A DNA stretch of 34,940 nt from Chitinophagaceae bacterium (GCA_014379345.1 JACMLY010000013.1:1-34940), one strand, 5' to 3'. Shown: positions 7,619-15,070, counted from the stretch's first letter. The notes: generated by a model from the letters alone, not told the origin. Translations and numbers: made by a program.

Positions 7619-8542
7619 TCAAACCAATTCAATATCAAAATTCACTAATTGCACAAATTCCCGGATACGGTTATCAATATCTTCTTTGGTGATTTCTCTC
7701 AGCCGTTCGGGGCCGAATTTTTCAACACAGTACGACGCCATTGCAGATCCCACTATGATCGCTGTTTTCATGTTTTCGAATGAAACATCTTTTGTTTTTG
7801 CAATATGACCTATAAATCCTCCTGCAAATGTATCTCCCGCTCCCGTGGGGTCGAATACTTCTTCCAACGGTAACGCAGGTGCAAAAAACACCCTCTCTTC
7901 ATGAAACAACAAGGCTCCGTGCTCACCCTTTTTAATGATCAGATATTTCGGGCCCATCTTCATGATTTCCCTGGCTGCTTTCACTAGTGAAAACTGTCCA
8001 CTCAACTGTCTTGCTTCGCTATCATTGACCATCAAAACATCTACCAGTTTTAGCACTTCTTCTAATTGCGGTAATGCAATTTCCATCCAGAAATTCATTG
8101 TATCCATTACAATGAGCTTTGGACGCGTTTTTAATTGTTGAATGACTTTCTTCTGCACCGTGGGATCAAGATTGCCGAGCATTAGGAATTCTGCTCCCTG
8201 GTATGATTCCGGAACTACAGGATTAAAATCCGCCAGCACATTTAGATCAGTGATCAATGTATCCCTGGAATTCATGTCGAGATGATACCGTCCGCTCCAA
8301 AAAAAAGACTTTTTACCAGGAACGATTTCGACTCCTTCAAACTGCGCACCCCTCGACTTCAATTCGGCCATTTCTTCTTCCGAAAAATCAGCGCCTATAA
8401 TTGATACCAGTTGTATGGGCTTAACAAAGTTTCCGGCTGCATAGGCCACATAAACTGCAGAGCCGCCAACAATCCGGTCTATTTTTCCAAACGGTGTTTC
8501 TATCGCATCAAAAGCCATTGAGCCTACAACAATTACTGACAT
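7619..8542 (-). CDS. PfkB/ribokinase-family sugar or nucleoside kinase
   Basis: This 307-residue kinase belongs to the PfkB family, which transfers phosphate from ATP to a sugar or nucleoside hydroxyl. The N-terminal GSMAFDAIETP and GGSAVYVAYAA (about 26-36) form the substrate-binding half. The second family signature DPTGAGDTFAGGF lies at 231-243, with Asp237 as the catalytic base and the GAG anion hole intact. It is not clearly any named enzyme; relatives in Bacteroidota are annotated loosely as ribokinase, adenosine kinase or sugar kinase. The gene stands alone between the dead hicAB and the tetR gene. The substrate cannot be told from sequence. Confidence 0.9.
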   Translation of the reverse strand: MSVIVVGSMAFDAIETPFGKIDRIVGGSAVYVAYAAGNFVKPIQLVSIIGADFSEEEMAELKSRGAQFEGVEIVPGKKSFFWSGRYHLDMNSRDTLITDLNVLADFNPVVPESYQGAEFLMLGNLDPTVQKKVIQQLKTRPKLIVMDTMNFWMEIALPQLEEVLKLVDVLMVNDSEARQLSGQFSLVKAAREIMKMGPKYLIIKKGEHGALLFHEERVFFAPALPLEEVFDPTGAGDTFAGGFIGHIAKTKDVSFENMKTAIIVGSAMASYCVEKFGPERLREITKEDIDNRIREFVQLVNFDIELV

Positions 8543-8550
8543 GAATTAAG

Positions 8551-8650
8551 AAGTTTAAAGTTTAAGGTTTAAGGTTTAAAGTTGGATTTAAAAATTTTAT
8601 ATAGTATGAGGTACCCCAATGGGGAAACCTTAAACCTTAAACCTTTTTTG
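8551..8650. repeat. Inverted array of GTTTAAG heptamers
   Basis: Four to five 7-nt units of the form GTTTAA(A/G) fill 8553-8584, and the inverted form CCTTAAA recurs at 8627-8646. The two halves can fold on each other around about 42 bases. The same heptamer array occurs at 33303-33334. It lies between the divergent kinase and tetR starts. No coding potential is seen. Confidence 0.75.
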
Positions 8651-8735
8651 CGGTGCAAACCTAAAGCATTTTGCGGTACCTTAAACAAACCGCCTTTTAT
8701 TAGTCGTAGATGTGCTAACGCCTGTTTGCTTTTAT

Positions 8736-8743
8736 TATCTTTG
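8736..8743 (+). promoter_or_regulatory. -7 box of the tetR promoter
   Basis: TATCTTTG matches TAnnTTTG exactly and ends 14 bases before the ATG, so the mRNA leader would be about 11 bases. No good TTTG -33 element is seen at the right distance. Confidence 0.45.
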
Positions 8744-8757
8744 GCTATTTACACCAT

Positions 8758-9360
8758 ATGGCAAAGATCAAAGGCACCAAAAATAGTCCACGTAAAGAGG
8801 TAATTATTATCAAGGCTTCACAGCTATTCCGCGAAAAAGGATTTAATGCTACCTCCATGCGAGACCTGGCCGAGCATGTGGGTGTAGAGGCAGCCAGCTT
8901 ATACAACCATATTAAATCGAAATCCGAACTTCTTCAGGAGATCTGTTTTAAAGTGGCCAATAACTTTATGACGCATATGGAAGAGGTGGTCATCAGCGAT
9001 AGAACGGCTATTGGAAAATTAGAAGCCATTCTTCGCTTTCACATCAACCAGATGCTTCACAATTATGAAGAAGTATATGTTGGTGACCGTGAATGGAAAC
9101 ACCTTACAGAACCGTATCTTTCTAATATGCGTTCGCAACGGCGAATTTACCGCCAACATATTGCATCCATTATTGAGGACGGCATCAGCAAAGGCGAGAT
9201 CAAAAAAATTGACGCGCCAACCGCAGTGTTGATCATGTTGCATGCCATTGGCGGAATTGAATCGTGGCATAGAAGTCAGCAGAAGATCAGTGGAGAGTTG
9301 CTGGAAGAGAACATGGTGATGATTATGATAGAAGGCATTAAAGCGACCGGGATACTTTAG
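8758..9360 (+). CDS. TetR-family regulator, likely of the paa genes
   Basis: This 200-residue repressor-type protein has a TetR N-terminal helix-turn-helix: IIKASQLFREKGFNATSMRD then LAEHVGVEAASLYNHIKSKS, about 16-57. The all-helical ligand-binding half follows. The family binds short palindromes as a dimer and lets go when a small ligand binds. It is the first gene before paaE in the same direction, 140 bases apart, which makes control of phenylacetate degradation by phenylacetyl-CoA or a related CoA ester the likely role, in the way PaaR works in other bacteria (inference from position). The ATG at 8758 follows a -7 promoter box at the right distance. Confidence 0.88.
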   Translation: MAKIKGTKNSPRKEVIIIKASQLFREKGFNATSMRDLAEHVGVEAASLYNHIKSKSELLQEICFKVANNFMTHMEEVVISDRTAIGKLEAILRFHINQMLHNYEEVYVGDREWKHLTEPYLSNMRSQRRIYRQHIASIIEDGISKGEIKKIDAPTAVLIMLHAIGGIESWHRSQQKISGELLEENMVMIMIEGIKATGIL

Positions 9361-9500
9361 ATGTAACATGTTGCTGGTCTAGTGTATACAGTGCCCCAAA
9401 AACGATAGATTTCAATTTCTTTGCAATTTCATCGCTTAAGACTTAAAGAAAAATCCCTGCCGTAATGATCATTCCAAAAATCCAATAAATCTCCATCATC

Positions 9501-10577
9501 GTGGCCAGGTTCGAGAAACTCACTATAAAAGATATCCGAAAAGAGACACCCGACTGTGTTTCCATAGCCTTTGAGATTCCTGAGGACCTTAAGCCACTTT
9601 ATACATTCACCCAGGGACAAAATCTTACACTTCGACTGAAACTTAATAACGAAGAAATCAGGCGCTCTTACTCAATATGTAGCAGCCCTTTGGATAATGA
9701 ATTACGGGTAGCCGTTAAAAAAGTAATGCAGGGAAGATTTTCGTCGCACGCCAATATAAAGTTGCGTAAAGGCGATGCTATTGAAGTGTTACCGCCAACC
9801 GGTAAATTTTATACGGAACTTCAAAGCGATCATAAAAAAAAATATCTCGCATTTGCAGCCGGCAGCGGTATTACACCCATCATTTCGATCATAAAAACCA
9901 CCCTGGCTACTGAAGCGGAGAGTGAGTATGTATTGATATACGGAAACCGGAATCGCAGCTCTATCATCTTTAAAGAACAATTGGAAGCGCTCAAGAACAG
10001 GTATATTGATCGGTTGACCATCCACCATATCCTGAGCCGGGAAAAAACAGATGCCGTTATCAACCACGGAAGGATCAACGCTGAAAAATGTATCCAGTTA
10101 CAAAAACTCATCGACTTTAGAAATATGGATGATATTTTTCTTTGCGGTCCTGAAGAAATGATCTTTTCCGTGCGTGACTGGCTTTATCAGCAGGGTATTG
10201 AACACAGAAAGATCCATTTTGAATTTTTCACTACACCGGGAGTGAGGTCAGAATTAAAAATTCAGAAAACAGACGAAATACAGGATATCGGACCGAAAAG
10301 CAAGGTGAGCATAAAGCTGGATGGGATCATGTTTGATTTTGAATTATCAAAATCTGGTGCAAGTATTCTGGATGGAGCTTTACAGCAGGGCGCCGAACTT
10401 CCTTACGCCTGCAAGGGTGGAGTATGCAGTACCTGCAGGGCGAAGTTAGTAAGCGGTGAAGTGACGATGGATACCAATTATGCTTTAGAACCAGATGAAA
10501 TCGCCAAGGGGTTTATTCTTACCTGCCAGTCGCATCCGGTAACTGATTCCGTAATTGTTGACTTCGACGTGAAATAA
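9501..10577 (+). CDS. paaE: Phenylacetyl-CoA epoxidase reductase subunit PaaE
   Basis: PaaE passes electrons from NADPH through FAD and a 2Fe-2S cluster to the diiron subunit PaaA. The 358-residue protein is full length. The N-terminal FAD domain has the RSYS motif at 55-58. The NADP-binding region carries AAGSGITPI at 119-127 and LCGPEEM at 214-220. The C-terminal plant-type ferredoxin domain has the cluster cysteines Cys304, Cys309, Cys312 and Cys342 in CKGGVCSTC...LTC. The start is a GTG; no in-frame ATG lies upstream and the N-terminus MARFEKLTIKDIRKETPDCV fits the family. In many bacteria paaE is last of paaABCDE; here it comes first, a re-ordering also consistent with TetR-proximal control. 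Confidence 0.95.
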   Translation: MARFEKLTIKDIRKETPDCVSIAFEIPEDLKPLYTFTQGQNLTLRLKLNNEEIRRSYSICSSPLDNELRVAVKKVMQGRFSSHANIKLRKGDAIEVLPPTGKFYTELQSDHKKKYLAFAAGSGITPIISIIKTTLATEAESEYVLIYGNRNRSSIIFKEQLEALKNRYIDRLTIHHILSREKTDAVINHGRINAEKCIQLQKLIDFRNMDDIFLCGPEEMIFSVRDWLYQQGIEHRKIHFEFFTTPGVRSELKIQKTDEIQDIGPKSKVSIKLDGIMFDFELSKSGASILDGALQQGAELPYACKGGVCSTCRAKLVSGEVTMDTNYALEPDEIAKGFILTCQSHPVTDSVIVDFDVK

Positions 10578-10579
10578 AG

Positions 10580-10640
10580 CAAGGATGACATCCTTGTTCT
10601 TGAATTTGATCAGTCATTAACTTGCAAGGATGTCATCCCT
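10580..10640. repeat. Inverted pair of CAAGGATGnCATCCTTG elements
   Basis: The first element at 10580-10596 is itself a perfect palindrome around one base (CAAGGATG-A-CATCCTTG). A second copy with T at the centre, partly degraded on its right side, sits at 10625-10640. They occupy the paaE-paaA gap upstream of the paaA promoter and can form either two small hairpins or one larger one. They could act as a terminator for paaE, although there is no T run. Confidence 0.7.
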
Positions 10641-10660
10641 TTAGCTCAAAGCATAGCAAT

Positions 10661-10692
10661 TGTACTAACAAGCATTAGTTTCATTAAATTTG
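10661..10692 (+). promoter_or_regulatory. paaA promoter with operator-like inverted repeat
   Basis: TAAATTTG at 10685-10692 matches the Bacteroidota -7 box, with TTG at 10660-10662 as a possible, slightly distant -33 element. Transcription would start near 10696, 14 bases before the paaA ATG. Between the two boxes lies ACTAA-n6-TTAGT (10664-10679), a 16-bp inverted repeat placed where a TetR dimer would block polymerase. The operator role is inference. Confidence 0.4.
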
Positions 10693-10709
10693 TACCTAAA
10701 GCTTTTACC

Positions 10710-11699
10710 ATGCCTTTGCAAAACCATGAGGAGATATTTCAAAAAAAAGTTGACAGGGAGGTCCGTATAGAGCCCCGGGACTGGATGCCGGATCAATATC
10801 GCAAGACATTGATCCGCCAGATCAGCCAGCATGCCCATAGTGAAATTGTTGGAATGTTACCCGAAGGCAACTGGATAACAAGGGCTCCTTCATTAAGAAG
10901 GAAGGCAACCCTGATAGCTAAGGTGCAGGATGAAGCAGGCCATGGATTATACCTCTATTCCGCTGCAGAGACCCTCGGTATTACGCGTGATGAAATGATA
11001 AGGCAGCTGCATGTAGGCAAAGCAAAATATTCTTCCATATTTAATTACCCTACTCCTTCATGGGCCGATATGGGGGCTATCGGCTGGCTGGTTGATGGCG
11101 CAGCCATCATGAACCAGGTACCATTGTGCCGTGCATCCTATGGGCCTTATTCGCGGGCAATGATCCGTATTTGTAAAGAAGAAAGTTTTCATCAGCGCCA
11201 GGGCTTCGAGATTTTACTTACTCTGAGCACAGGCAGCGACGCGCAGCGGCAGATGTGCCAGGATGCTATCGACCGCTGGTGGTGGCCATCCATCATGATG
11301 TTCGGTCCTAATGATGATTCTTCACCGAATACCGCGCAAAGCATGAAATGGAAAATAAAACGTTTTACAAATGATGAATTGCGCCAACGTTTTGTAGACA
11401 TTTGTGCAGAACAAGTCAAGATATTAGGCATGAATTTGCCCGACCCGGAACTGAAATGGAACCAGGAACGAGGTCATTTTGATTTTGGACCTATCAATTG
11501 GGATGAATTCTGGAACGTGGTAAATGGAAATGGCCCATGCAACAAAGAACGACTGGAAGCCAGGGTAAAGGCTCATGAAGATGGCGCCTGGGTAAGGGAA
11601 GCTGCTGTTGCTTATGCTAATAAAAGAAAAACAGATCCGCGCCAGGCCACGGCCCCCTCTAGCTCCCACTTTGAGGCAGGACAATCTCTTCTCAAATAA
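10710..11699 (+). CDS. paaA: Phenylacetyl-CoA epoxidase catalytic subunit PaaA
   Basis: PaaA is the diiron oxygenase subunit that forms the 1,2-epoxide of phenylacetyl-CoA. The 329-residue protein keeps the six iron ligands at a constant offset from the E. coli enzyme: Glu45, Glu75 and His78 (DEAGH), Asp129, and Glu158 and His161 (KEESFH). The fold is otherwise uninterrupted. The last 16 residues ([16 protein letters not shown]) have no counterpart in shorter homologues and are encoded by C-rich DNA (11651-11693) that looks like an intergenic repeat, so the C-terminus seems extended by repeat DNA. A -7 promoter box and operator-like palindrome lie just upstream. paaB starts 17 bases after the stop. 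Confidence 0.97.
   Translation: MPLQNHEEIFQKKVDREVRIEPRDWMPDQYRKTLIRQISQHAHSEIVGMLPEGNWITRAPSLRRKATLIAKVQDEAGHGLYLYSAAETLGITRDEMIRQLHVGKAKYSSIFNYPTPSWADMGAIGWLVDGAAIMNQVPLCRASYGPYSRAMIRICKEESFHQRQGFEILLTLSTGSDAQRQMCQDAIDRWWWPSIMMFGPNDDSSPNTAQSMKWKIKRFTNDELRQRFVDICAEQVKILGMNLPDPELKWNQERGHFDFGPINWDEFWNVVNGNGPCNKERLEARVKAHEDGAWVREAAVAYANKRKTDPRQATAPSSSHFEAGQSLLK
11651..11693. repeat. Repeat-like C-rich segment inside the paaA 3' end
   Basis: The segment begins GGCCCCCTCTAGCTCCC and ends GAGGCAGGACAATC. It resembles C-rich palindromic intergenic repeats of Bacteroidota (recognised from memory, not searched) and contrasts with the AT-rich neighbourhood. It encodes the extra C-terminal residues of PaaA. 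Confidence 0.4.
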
Positions 11700-11715
11700 A
11701 ATTAGCCCTGACAAA

Positions 11716-12090
11716 ATGAATTTATTAAAGAAATTTTATTACGGAGACCTACCGGAGCAAAAAGCTTCCGCTAATGACCCCTCCCTCACCGGGGAAGGCA
11801 GGGAGGGGGCGGCCGCCTGGCCACTATGGGAAATTTTTATTCGTAGCAAACAGGGGCTTGATCATAAACATGTAGGTAGTCTGCATGCAACGGACGCGCA
11901 GATGGCTATGGAAAATGCAAGGGATGTGTATACCCGGCGTCAGGAGGGTGTGAGCATCTGGGTGGTAGAAAGCAGACACGTCCATGCATCAAATCCGGAT
12001 GATGCCGAAAGTTTTTACGACCCAGCGAATGACAAAGTGTATCGCCATCCCACATTTTATGATTTGCCGGATGAACTAAAACATATGTGA
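11716..12090 (+). CDS. paaB: Phenylacetyl-CoA epoxidase subunit PaaB
   Basis: PaaB is a small structural subunit of the epoxidase that bridges PaaAC units. The conserved core starts at WPLWEIFIRSKQGLDHKHVG and runs through SLHATDAQMAMENARDVYTR and VYRHPTFYDLPDELKHM to the end. E. coli PaaB has about 95 residues, whereas this frame gives 124 from the ATG at 11716. The extra 30 N-terminal residues include DPSLTGEGREG, encoded by a palindromic GC-rich repeat at 11778-11808. There is no other ATG between the repeat and the core. An upstream ATG at 11608 would overlap paaA by 92 bases and add only out-of-frame paaA sequence, so I reject it. The core is intact, so the protein is probably functional. 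Confidence 0.92.
   Translation: MNLLKKFYYGDLPEQKASANDPSLTGEGREGAAAWPLWEIFIRSKQGLDHKHVGSLHATDAQMAMENARDVYTRRQEGVSIWVVESRHVHASNPDDAESFYDPANDKVYRHPTFYDLPDELKHM
11778..11808. repeat. GC-rich palindrome inside the paaB 5' end
   Basis: CCCCTCCCT (11778-11786) pairs perfectly with AGGGAGGGG (11800-11808) around a 13-base loop. It is in frame with paaB and encodes residues 21-31. Its composition differs sharply from the flanking AT-rich sequence. Confidence 0.65.
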
Positions 12091-12132
12091 GGTCACAAAT
12101 TTATTTTCAACAGTGAATTAATAAAAACGATC

Positions 12133-12217
12133 TATGTTCTACCTATGTTTCTACTGTTCCTATGTGGTAAAAAAATTTACCACATAGGAACAGTAGAAAC
12201 ATAGAAAATTCACATAG
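12133..12217. repeat. Long perfect hairpin, element 2
   Basis: Two 29-bp arms (12143-12171 and 12176-12204) are perfectly complementary around AAAA. An outer CTATGT/ACATAG pair flanks them, as in element 1 at 3878-3961. The arms match element 1 except that TGTGCC/GGCACA there is TGTTCC/GGAACA here, a change on both arms that keeps pairing. It fills most of the 139-base paaB-paaC gap, so it could modulate the ratio of upstream to downstream message (inference). Confidence 0.85.
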
Positions 12218-12229
12218 CAGAAACATAAA

Positions 12230-13015
12230 ATGACACCGAACCAACCAATCAACATTTCAACCAACCAACTATTCAACTATACCCTTCACCTGGCCGATAA
12301 CAATCTTATCCTGGGTCATCGTAATAGCGAGTGGACAGGGCACGGGCCTGTACTAGAGCAGGATATTGCGTTATCAAACATTGCACTTGACCTGGTAGGA
12401 CAGGCGAGAAACTTTTATCAATATGCCGCACAATTAAAAAACGATGGCTCAACAGAAGATACATTTGCGTACCTACGCGATGCAAATGAGTTTAAAAACG
12501 TTCTGCTGGTTGAACAATCAAATGGCGATTGGGGAAAAACCATTTTGCGCCAGTTCTTATTCAGCGTTTACCAATATTATTTATATCAACAGTTAGAAAA
12601 ATGCAGCGATAGAACCATCGCATCCATTACAGAAAAAGCCTTGAAAGAAATAACCTATCACATACGCTGGAGCAGTGAATGGGTGATCCGCTTAGGAGAT
12701 GGAACAATAGAAAGCCACGCAAGAATGAACAATGCATTGCATGAACTATCGGAATTTACCGATGAATTATTCATTCCGGCATCTTACGAAATAGAAATTG
12801 CCAGGCAGGGAATAATGGTTGATCCGGTATTTATCAACGCAAGATGGCGCGAAAAGGTTGAAGCTATTTTACGAGAAGCAACGCTTCCATTTCTATCAGA
12901 AGATAATAATAAACAGTCTCTTTCCGGGAAAGAAGGTCAACACACCGAGAATCTGATCCATATTTTATCCGAAATGCAGTCCTTGCAAAGAGCTTATCCG
13001 GGCTGTGAATGGTAA
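12230..13015 (+). CDS. paaC: Phenylacetyl-CoA epoxidase structural subunit PaaC
   Basis: PaaC is the non-catalytic ferritin-like partner of PaaA and forms the PaaAC heterodimer. The 261-residue protein carries family blocks LFNYTLHLADNNLILGHRNS, EWTGHGPVLEQDIALSNIAL, EITYHIRWSSEWVIRLGDG and the C-terminal EMQSLQRAYPGCEW. Residues 1-13 (MTPNQPINISTNQ) are encoded by a run of CAACCAA/ATCAAC-type repeats and probably extend the normal start. No ATG lies closer to the conserved LFNYTL. It is separated from paaB by hairpin element 2 and followed 83 bases later by paaD. Confidence 0.95.
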   Translation: MTPNQPINISTNQLFNYTLHLADNNLILGHRNSEWTGHGPVLEQDIALSNIALDLVGQARNFYQYAAQLKNDGSTEDTFAYLRDANEFKNVLLVEQSNGDWGKTILRQFLFSVYQYYLYQQLEKCSDRTIASITEKALKEITYHIRWSSEWVIRLGDGTIESHARMNNALHELSEFTDELFIPASYEIEIARQGIMVDPVFINARWREKVEAILREATLPFLSEDNNKQSLSGKEGQHTENLIHILSEMQSLQRAYPGCEW

Positions 13016-13027
13016 CCGCATAAATCT

Positions 13028-13067
13028 TTAAGGTCTGAAGGTTCACAAGAAGAAATCAAGACCTTAC
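13028..13067. repeat. Small inverted repeat between paaC and paaD
   Basis: TAAGGTCT (13029-13036) pairs with AGACCTTA (13059-13066). The flanks AAGGTT and CAGGTTTTG recall another interspersed Bacteroidota element. It lies in the 83-base paaC-paaD gap. No T run follows, so it is not a clear terminator. Confidence 0.4.
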
Positions 13068-13098
13068 AGGTTTTGAAACAGGGAAAACATCATTTTGA

Positions 13099-13638
13099 AT
13101 GAGCACCAAGCAACAAAATATTAATCATCAATCTTTTTCAGAGGCTGCTATTTGGGGGCTCATGAGACAGATCTACGATCCCGAAATTCCGGTGATCTCG
13201 ATTGTTGACCTGGGTATTGTGCGAGCTGTTGAGGTTAGCTCAACAGTAAACAACTTAAATCCAAAAATTATTATAACCATTACACCTACTTATTCCGGTT
13301 GTCCGGCCATGGACGTGATCGGTATGAATATCAGGATGTCATTGCTAGAACATGGATTTAAAAACATGGAGATCAAAACAAATCTCTCACCCGCATGGAC
13401 TACCGACTGGATGAGTGCCGAAGGAAAAGAAAAGTTACGAGCATTCGGCATTGCTCCACCAAATCCATCACAATCGGTATGCAGTCCTGCACAATTCCAG
13501 GAAGAGGAAGTTGTTCAATGTCCGCATTGCAATGCGCACAATACAAAAATGGTAAGCCGGTTCGGCTCAACTGCATGTAAGGCATTATATCAGTGTAATG
13601 AATGTCAGGAGCCCTTTGATTATTTCAAATGTCATTAA
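13099..13638 (+). CDS. paaD: Phenylacetate pathway maturation protein PaaD
   Basis: PaaD is needed for an active epoxidase and probably helps to build or insert iron centres (the exact step is unsettled). The 179-residue protein has an N-terminal MIP18/DUF59 domain (LMRQIYDPEIPVISIVDLGI at 21-40, TPTYSGCPAMDVIG at about 62-75 with Cys68). The C-terminal zinc ribbon has CPHC at 141-144 and CNEC at 166-169, plus Cys160 and Cys178. Both parts are intact. A linker of about 20 residues between them (PPNPSQSVCSPAQFQEEEVV) carries Cys128. It is placed after paaC as in most paa clusters. Confidence 0.94.
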   Translation: MSTKQQNINHQSFSEAAIWGLMRQIYDPEIPVISIVDLGIVRAVEVSSTVNNLNPKIIITITPTYSGCPAMDVIGMNIRMSLLEHGFKNMEIKTNLSPAWTTDWMSAEGKEKLRAFGIAPPNPSQSVCSPAQFQEEEVVQCPHCNAHNTKMVSRFGSTACKALYQCNECQEPFDYFKCH

Positions 13639-13707
13639 TCCGGCACAATACAGATTTAGGTTTTAGATTTGCGTTTCAAATTTGCTTCTGCATTTAAATA
13701 TTTCATC

Positions 13708-14484
13708 ATGTCTTTCATACTTTTTGAGATCAGGGACCAGATAGGATGTATTACACTAAACAGACCCGAAAAACTAAATTCTTTTAATCGCGAGATGGCG
13801 TTGCTGTTGCAGGAAAAATTAAATGATTGCAAAAAAAACAAAGAGATCCGCGCAGTGTACATTACCGGCTCAGGTAAGGCATTCAGCGCAGGACAGGATC
13901 TTGCAGAAGTAGTTGATCCGGAAGGTCCGGGAATGAAAAGGATTTTATCTGAACACTACAATCCGATTGTTACCAGGATACGAAAACTTGAAAAACCGGT
14001 GGTGGCTGCAGTGAACGGTGTTGCAGCCGGAGCCGGCGCAAATATTGCTTTGTGCTGTGATATAGTGGTCGCTGCCACATCAGCATCATTCATACAGGCA
14101 TTTTCTAAAATTGGTTTGATCCCCGATAGCGGAGGCACGCATGTTTTGCCCAGATTGATCGGGTGGCAAAAGGCATCGGCAATTATGATGCTAGGAGATA
14201 AAATCGGCGCAGAAGAAGCGGAACGCCTTGGAATGTTGTACAAAATATTTCCCGATGAGAATTTTTCAGAAGAAGCTTTTAAAGTGGCTGTTCAATTATC
14301 GAAAATGCCAACAAGAGCGTTAGCTTATACCAAGCAGGCGCTGAATTTTTCCATCAATAATACTTTTGAAGAACAATTGCAGGATGAAGATATACTGCAG
14401 CAGAGAGCAGCCCAGACACTTGATTACAAGGAAGGCGTTCAATCTTTTATGGAGAAAAGGGCCGCCAATTTCAGAGGTGAGTAA
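13708..14484 (+). CDS. paaG: 1,2-epoxyphenylacetyl-CoA isomerase PaaG
   Basis: PaaG turns the ring epoxide into the seven-membered oxepin-CoA, which PaaZ then opens. The 258-residue protein belongs to the crotonase fold. It has LNRPEKLNSFN at 17-27, the oxyanion-hole AFSAGQDLAEVV at 58-69, and GLIPDSGGTHVLPR at 136-149 with the acid Asp140 (corresponding to Asp136 in E. coli). The resemblance to PaaG is closer than to the hydratase PaaF, which has Glu at the catalytic positions. I chose ATG 13708 because MSFILFEIRDQIGCITLNRP matches the family start; an ATG at 13669 would add 13 residues. No second crotonase is in the window, so PaaF must be elsewhere. Confidence 0.9.
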   Translation: MSFILFEIRDQIGCITLNRPEKLNSFNREMALLLQEKLNDCKKNKEIRAVYITGSGKAFSAGQDLAEVVDPEGPGMKRILSEHYNPIVTRIRKLEKPVVAAVNGVAAGAGANIALCCDIVVAATSASFIQAFSKIGLIPDSGGTHVLPRLIGWQKASAIMMLGDKIGAEEAERLGMLYKIFPDENFSEEAFKVAVQLSKMPTRALAYTKQALNFSINNTFEEQLQDEDILQQRAAQTLDYKEGVQSFMEKRAANFRGE

Positions 14485-14520
14485 AACAATCATCCCCCAT
14501 TTAATCAATTCTCATCTGGT

Positions 14521-14937
14521 ATGGATACCAAAGCAAAAAAGATCGTTGATAAAATGATGGAGAAAGACCGGTTTTCCCAATGGATGGGAATTGAAAGACT
14601 GGAAGAAAAAGAAGGTTACTGCCAATTAAAAATGATAATCCGTACTGAAATGTGTAACGGATTTGAAATTGCCCATGGTGGTATTAGCTACTCTTTTGCA
14701 GACAGTGCATTGGCTTTTGCATCGAACAGCCAGGGAAGGCATGCCGTCTCCATAGAAACATCTATCTCGCATATCAAACCTTTGCGACCGGGGGATGCGA
14801 TCATTGCCACTGCAGTAGAGAAGAACCTTTCGAAAAGGATCGGTATATATGAAATAAGCATTCATAAAGAAAATGGCGAATTGATTGCTTTGTTCAAAGG
14901 AACTGTTTTCAGGAAAGAAACTTTATGGGAAGTGTGA
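14521..14937 (+). CDS. paaI: Hydroxyphenylacetyl-CoA thioesterase PaaI
   Basis: PaaI hydrolyses ring-hydroxylated phenylacetyl-CoA side products and so returns CoA to the pool. The 138-residue hotdog-fold protein is a normal length. The signature is CNGFEIAHGGISYSFADSAL at 45-64, with His52-Gly-Gly and Asp61, the expected catalytic acid in this family. The strand AVSIETSISHIKPLRPGDAI follows at 75-94. It lies 36 bases after paaG in the same operon and is followed by a hairpin before paaY. Confidence 0.93.
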   Translation: MDTKAKKIVDKMMEKDRFSQWMGIERLEEKEGYCQLKMIIRTEMCNGFEIAHGGISYSFADSALAFASNSQGRHAVSIETSISHIKPLRPGDAIIATAVEKNLSKRIGIYEISIHKENGELIALFKGTVFRKETLWEV

Positions 14938-14966
14938 ACTCATCACAATACTTTTAGTACAGTCGT

Positions 14967-15018
14967 CTTTGTGTCTTAGTGCCTTCGTGGCTAAAAAAAT
15001 TGCCACGAAGACACAAAG
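14967..15018. repeat. Hairpin element 3 with an 8-base bulge
   Basis: CTTTGTGTC (14967-14975) pairs with GACACAAAG (15010-15018) and TTCGTGGC (14984-14991) with GCCACGAA (15002-15009). The left arm holds an extra TTAGTGCC (14976-14983) with no partner, as if one repeat unit had been lost from the right arm. The loop is an A-rich stretch. It lies in the paaI-paaY gap. Confidence 0.75.
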
Positions 15019-15070
15019 CCCGAAGAATATTAATAAGTGCTTGCTTTAGGGGCGCTTTAAATTGCCACAT

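Noticed and set aside
11608..11715. Longer start for paaB with 36 more residues
   Set aside because: It would overlap paaA by 92 bases in another frame and encodes nothing like PaaB; the ATG at 11716 lies in the gap and is the normal choice.
13669..13707. Upstream ATG of paaG
   Set aside because: It adds 13 residues (MRFKFASAFKYFI) with no match in the family; ATG 13708 gives the usual start.
15062..15070. TTG start of paaY
   Set aside because: It adds only three residues and an ATG follows directly at 15071.
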